DNA of 8,782 bases from the NCBI GenBank assembly GCA_028817755.1, contig JAPPPA010000053.1, positions 11,601-20,382 of the forward strand, in the 5' to 3' direction. Numbering within the stretch: the first letter of the stretch is position 1; every line of letters starts with the position of its first letter. The notes under the pieces are model-generated. The model worked only from the letters and a program-made list of their open reading frames with translations. It made no database searches and was not told the origin of the DNA. Positions 6,197 to 8,782 of the stretch are shown one piece after another. Position numbers and translations under genes: made by a program. Source of the DNA: Gammaproteobacteria bacterium. Its GTDB lineage: Bacteria; Pseudomonadota; Gammaproteobacteria; JAPPPA01.

Positions 6197-7909
6197 TTAT
6201 TCCGTGGTTACGCGGTAAACCTCTTCTAGGCTTGTCAGGCCTTCTTTGACCTTGTTTAACCCTGCGCGGCGTAAGTCGCCAATACCTTCGGCTTTCGCTT
6301 GGGCGTTTAGTTCGCCCGCATTGGCATTCGCTAAAATCAGTTTCTGCATTTCGGGGGAGATGGTCATGGCTTGGTATAGGCCTTGGCGGCCTTTAAAACC
6401 ACTATGACCGCATTCATCGCAGCCTTCTGCACGATAGGTTACTAAGTCGTCTAGCTCACTTTCGTCAAAACCGGCTTTGAGTAAATCCTCGCGGCTGATT
6501 TTTTCTTCCACCTTGCAGTTCTGGCAGAGCTTGCGCGCCAAGCGCTGAGCCATAATGAGTGACACGCTCGAGGCGATATTGAACGGGGGGATACCCATGT
6601 TCATGAGGCGTGAAATGGTTTGTGGTGCGTCGTTCGTGTGTAGTGTCGAGAGTACCAAGTGACCGGTTTGAGCCGCTTTAACAGCAATTTCCGCGGTTTC
6701 TAAGTCACGAATCTCACCAACCATGATCACGTCTGGATCTTGTCGTAAGAAAGAGCGTAATGCAGCGGCGAAGTCAAAGCCGACCTTTGAAATAACGTTA
6801 ACTTGGTTGATGCCGGGCACTTGGATTTCCACCGGGTCTTCTGCGGTAGATATGTTTCGGTCCGAAGTGTTGAGCATATTCAATGCTGTATAGAGCGACA
6901 CGGTTTTACCTGAGCCAGTGGGCCCTGTCACCAGAATCAAGCCCCAAGGTTGGCTAATAGCAGTTTTAAATGCCTCTTGTTGGGCGGGTTCCATGCCCAA
7001 CTGTTCGATACCCATCTGTGTGTTGCTTGGATCAAGCACTCGGATAACGATTTTTTCGCCATGCACCATTGGGCAAGTAGATACACGAAAATCAATCGCT
7101 CGGTTACGAGAAATGTTGAGCTTGATACGGCCGTCTTGTGGAACACGCCGTTCAGCGATATCCAATTTAGACATTACTTTTATTCGAGCCGACAGCCTTG
7201 GTGCGAAGCCGGCTGGCGGGTTGGCGACCTCACGCAAAATGCCGTCTAGGCGATAGCGAACGCGATAGCTTTTTTCATAGGGCTCAAAGTGAATATCTGA
7301 TGCGCCCTTATTAATTGCATCTAAAAGAATTTTGTTTACGAAGCGTACGACTGGGGCGTCGTCGACATTAGAGGAGTCTTCGGCGCTATCGAATTCTTCT
7401 TCCTCATCAACGACCTCTAAGTTGTCTAGATCTGCATCACCGAGGTTGTCGAATGCACTCGCTTCTGATCTTTCAATAATGTCATCGATTGCGCGGCTTA
7501 GTTTGTCTTCTTCGACAACAACAATGTCGGTATTCAGGCCGGTCTGGAACTTGATTTCATCGGCTGCTGCAATATTAGTGGGATCAGCCAAACCAATAAA
7601 AAGCGTGTTGCCCCTTTGCCACAAAGGCAGTGCTCTATGACGTTGGATGAGTTTCCGGTTAACTAGGTCGGTAGGGGCGAGCTCTAGGTTGAAGGCGGCT
7701 AGATCTAGTAGTGGGACGCCGAATTCATCAGCCGCGGCTTCCGCTATTTGAGTTGAAGTCAAAATTTTTTCTTCAACTAAATAAGAAACGATTGGCTGTC
7801 TGCGAGATTTGGCTTTAGAAGAGATCTCGGCTGCTTGCCCCTCGCTTAGCAACCCGTCCATCGCTAAACGGCGTGCCAGGCCAACTAAATGTATTTCGTC
7901 TTGCCCCAT
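6197..7909 (-). CDS. pilB: Type IV pilus assembly (extension) ATPase PilB
   Basis: PilB is the hexameric cytosolic ATPase that powers pilus extension. At 570 residues it has the full PilB/GspE layout. An N-terminal GspE-N domain (about 1-140) is followed by an acidic linker (about 142-185, many Asp/Glu). The N2 domain begins near DIHFEP (205-210). The motor domain carries Walker A GPTGSGKT (329-336), the Asp box STAEDPVE (354-361), Walker B DPDVIMVGE (391-399, Glu399) and the His box TGHLVLSTLHTND (415-427). The four zinc cysteines are Cys462, Cys465, Cys497 and Cys500. It is PilB rather than a PilT retraction ATPase, because PilT lacks the long N-terminal domain and the zinc insert. The ATG start is preceded by AGAAAGAAG. 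It lies 212 nt after the end of the full pilA frame, beyond the pilA terminator, so it probably has its own promoter. Confidence 0.97.
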   Translation of the reverse strand: MGQDEIHLVGLARRLAMDGLLSEGQAAEISSKAKSRRQPIVSYLVEEKILTSTQIAEAAADEFGVPLLDLAAFNLELAPTDLVNRKLIQRHRALPLWQRGNTLFIGLADPTNIAAADEIKFQTGLNTDIVVVEEDKLSRAIDDIIERSEASAFDNLGDADLDNLEVVDEEEEFDSAEDSSNVDDAPVVRFVNKILLDAINKGASDIHFEPYEKSYRVRYRLDGILREVANPPAGFAPRLSARIKVMSKLDIAERRVPQDGRIKLNISRNRAIDFRVSTCPMVHGEKIVIRVLDPSNTQMGIEQLGMEPAQQEAFKTAISQPWGLILVTGPTGSGKTVSLYTALNMLNTSDRNISTAEDPVEIQVPGINQVNVISKVGFDFAAALRSFLRQDPDVIMVGEIRDLETAEIAVKAAQTGHLVLSTLHTNDAPQTISRLMNMGIPPFNIASSVSLIMAQRLARKLCQNCKVEEKISREDLLKAGFDESELDDLVTYRAEGCDECGHSGFKGRQGLYQAMTISPEMQKLILANANAGELNAQAKAEGIGDLRRAGLNKVKEGLTSLEEVYRVTTE

Positions 7910-7962
7910 GACTTCTTTCTATGTATTGAAACTATATGACTTGCTTATAAAGCTTTAGCTCA

Positions 7963-7991
7963 ATAATGGTGTAAGCCGGCCTTCCAATCAA
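7963..7991 (-). promoter_or_regulatory. Candidate sigma-70 promoter of pilB
   Basis: On the minus strand TTGATT (7991-7986) and CATTAT (7968-7963) are separated by exactly 17 bp, each matching the sigma-70 consensus at four of six positions. It lies between the pilA terminator and pilB and would start transcription near 7956, about 46 nt before the pilB ATG. The match is modest; position is the main support. Confidence 0.35.
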
Positions 7992-8040
7992 CATGTTAGA
8001 CAAACTTTGAAACTAGCTTTCTGACTTGCATTTTTGAGCA

Positions 8041-8071
8041 AATAAAAAAGCGGCGCTTACGCGCCGCTTTT
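8041..8071 (-). terminator. Rho-independent terminator of pilA
   Basis: An 11-bp stem (8071-8061 with 8056-8046 on the minus strand) has a GC core GCGGCGC/GCGCCGC and a GTAA loop. It is followed by six T bases and then ATT. It lies about 50 nt after the TAA of the full pilA frame and should end the abundant pilin mRNA before pilB. Its position 3' of the distal TAA, not of the internal TAG, fits the longer pilA being the ancestral gene. Confidence 0.9.
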
Positions 8072-8089
8072 ACCCCTTGGTCTGCCGTG

Positions 8090-8103
8090 ACGGGCAGGCC
8101 CGT
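8090..8103 (-). repeat. GC-rich palindrome in the pilA 3' untranslated region
   Basis: ACGGGC-AG-GCCCGT is a perfect 6-bp inverted repeat with a 2-base centre, between the distal pilA stop and the terminator. It could form a second 3' hairpin that blocks exonucleases, but it lacks a T-run and its function is not shown. Confidence 0.45.
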
Positions 8104-8121
8104 TATTGATTACCTAGCGGC

Positions 8122-8610
8122 TTAGTTTTCGCAGCTGGTAGGCAAGTGCTCATCGGCTACTGCAGTACCGCTTACGCCACGTACACATGTCCATTCGCCA
8201 TCGGCGCGGGTCATGCTAACGGTCTCGCCACTGATCTAAGATGAAACACCACTGGTTGCAAAGCTTACAGTGAGGGTGACGGTTAGATCGTCAGAGCCGT
8301 CACGTAAAGCAACCATGCTTGAAACGTAGGTTCCACTAACATTTACGCCTAGATCAATTAGGGATCCGGTTGCTGGGTCATCGCCATGACCGGCGCCGTC
8401 GTCATTTGGGAAGCTACCCGTTTGTGAAACGCTTTCTTCAATAGCAGTCTTAGCGCCGCCCATTAGCTGGACGCCTTCAGATACCTGAGAGCGTGCAACA
8501 TAGTCTTGATATTGTGGAATGGCGATCGCCGCCAAGATACCGATAATCGCGACCACGATCATCAATTCGATAAGTGTGAAACCCTTTTGGATGTTTGCTT
8601 TAACGTTCAT
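8122..8610 (-). CDS. pilA: Type IV major pilin PilA, interrupted by an in-frame TAG
   Basis: PilA is the structural subunit of the type IV pilus. It has a 10-residue leader (MNVKANIQKG), cleavage before Phe11, the invariant mature Glu5 (Glu15 here), and the class IVa hydrophobic helix FTLIELMIVVAIIGILAAIA. Residues 66-82 form a Gly/Asp-rich loop. A conventional call would end at TAG (8238-8236) after 124 codons. The same frame continues for 37 codons, ISGETVSMTRADGEW and onward, to a TAA at 8124-8122, giving 162 positions in all. The extension holds Trp140, Cys142 and Cys160 and ends LPTSCEN, the normal pilin strand and disulfide (D) region. The 124-residue product would lack the last strand and the loop and probably would not assemble. 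Whether the TAG is a recent nonsense mutation, an error or read through is open. A GGAG ribosome site, a sigma-54 promoter and a terminator frame the gene. Confidence 0.88.
8236..8238 (-). other. In-frame amber (TAG) codon inside pilA
   Basis: Codon 125 of pilA is TAG (context TCT TAG ATC on the minus strand). Pilin-like coding continues in the same frame with no shift. Single-base ancestors include CAG (Gln, by a C-to-T transition), AAG (Lys), GAG (Glu) and TAC/TAT (Tyr). A polar residue would fit between the Ser-Ser and Ile-Ser-Gly that flank it. Confidence 0.9.
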
Positions 8611-8616
8611 CTCAAT

Positions 8617-8620
8617 CTCC
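8617..8620 (-). promoter_or_regulatory. Ribosome binding site of pilA
   Basis: GGAG lies 6 nt before the pilA ATG, the best Shine-Dalgarno match among the genes of this window, as expected for an abundant structural protein. It also fixes the start that gives the 10-residue leader. Confidence 0.85.
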
Positions 8621-8651
8621 AGTCATTAACTTTTGCTTTGTGTAAAAAATC

Positions 8652-8665
8652 GGGGCTTTCGGCCC
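8652..8665 (-). promoter_or_regulatory. Hairpin at the 5' end of the pilA leader
   Basis: On the minus strand GGGC-CGAAA-GCCC can form a short GC stem (GGGC at 8665-8662 with GCCC at 8656-8653), followed by CGA and six T bases (8649-8644). The sigma-54 site predicts a transcript start near 8669, so the hairpin would be the first structure in the mRNA. It could protect the 5' end, or act as an early terminator-like element. The stem is only four pairs, so termination is uncertain. Confidence 0.5.
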
Positions 8666-8679
8666 TTCACTAAGCTGGG

Positions 8680-8695
8680 TGCAATGGCTGTGCCA
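8680..8695 (-). promoter_or_regulatory. Sigma-54 (RpoN) promoter of pilA
   Basis: The minus strand carries TGGCAC-AGCCA-TTGCA, matching the -24/-12 consensus TGGCACR-N4-TTGCA, with GG and GC separated by exactly 10 bp. It predicts a start near 8669 and a leader of about 59 nt before the pilA ATG. Pilin genes of Pseudomonas and relatives use RpoN with the PilS/PilR two-component system, so the same control is likely. The remaining upstream bases (8696-8782) are AT-rich, with no gene and no confidently recognised activator site. Confidence 0.88.
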
Positions 8696-8782
8696 ACTTG
8701 TATTTATTGATGTGGTTTCTATTTTGATAATACTTAAGTGGTTGTTTTTAAACGAATCGATAATGAATAGTGATTTCTATAG

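Noticed and set aside
5833..6249. A 138-codon plus-strand frame across the pilC start
   Set aside because: It is antisense to pilC and the pilB end, with no recognisable domain and no start signals.
6918..7640. Several plus- and minus-strand open frames of 69-112 codons within pilB
   Set aside because: pilB is intact with all motifs across this stretch; these are frame shadows without ribosome sites or recognisable proteins.
8122..8235. The 3' pilin segment as a separate small gene
   Set aside because: It has no ribosome site, is in frame with pilA, and continues the pilin fold exactly. It is the tail of pilA, not an independent gene.
8652..8665. The hairpin before pilA as the terminator of an upstream minus-strand gene
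   Set aside because: It lies downstream of the sigma-54 promoter and no gene is visible at 8696-8782, so it belongs to the pilA leader.
8717..8729. A possible IHF site (TATCAA on the minus strand) upstream of the sigma-54 promoter
   Set aside because: Only the WATCAA half matches; the TTR half is absent, so it cannot be claimed.

Overview
The window reads as an ordinary chromosomal housekeeping and type IV pilus region of a gammaproteobacterium. The gene order (secA, argJ and a MutT-ThiE fusion gene facing zapD, coaE and pilD-pilC-pilB-pilA) is familiar from Pseudomonas and relatives. Protein character and moderate base composition point, by inference only, to a marine Cellvibrionales-like lineage. 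No mobile element, CRISPR array, tRNA or rRNA was seen.

Plus-strand half (1-2512): the tail of secA with its zinc-binding SEC-C motif, a strong intrinsic terminator, then argJ and, 5 nt later, a two-domain Nudix/ThiE-like gene. Export, arginine biosynthesis and nucleotide-pool cleaning are neighbours here rather than one pathway.

Minus-strand half (2502-8782), in transcription order: a near-consensus sigma-54 promoter and short leader, pilA with its own terminator, then the compact run pilB, pilC, pilD, coaE (gaps of 14 and 2 nt and a 4-nt ATGA overlap), then zapD after 134 nt. PilD trims and N-methylates PilA, PilB is the assembly ATPase and PilC is the inner-membrane platform. CoaE (last step of CoA synthesis) and ZapD (FtsZ bundling) are housekeeping genes attached to the pilus operon. 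The two halves converge, and the last genes overlap by 11 nt inside a small inverted repeat. yacG, often found next to zapD and coaE, is absent from this stretch.

The main surprise is in pilA. A conventional call stops at a TAG after 124 codons, but the same frame continues for 37 clearly pilin-like codons, including the tryptophan and the two cysteines of the C-terminal disulfide loop, before a TAA. The full pilin would be 162 residues. The TAG is a recent nonsense mutation, a sequence error, or a site of suppression or readthrough; the sequence alone cannot decide. No wholly new multi-gene system was recognised.
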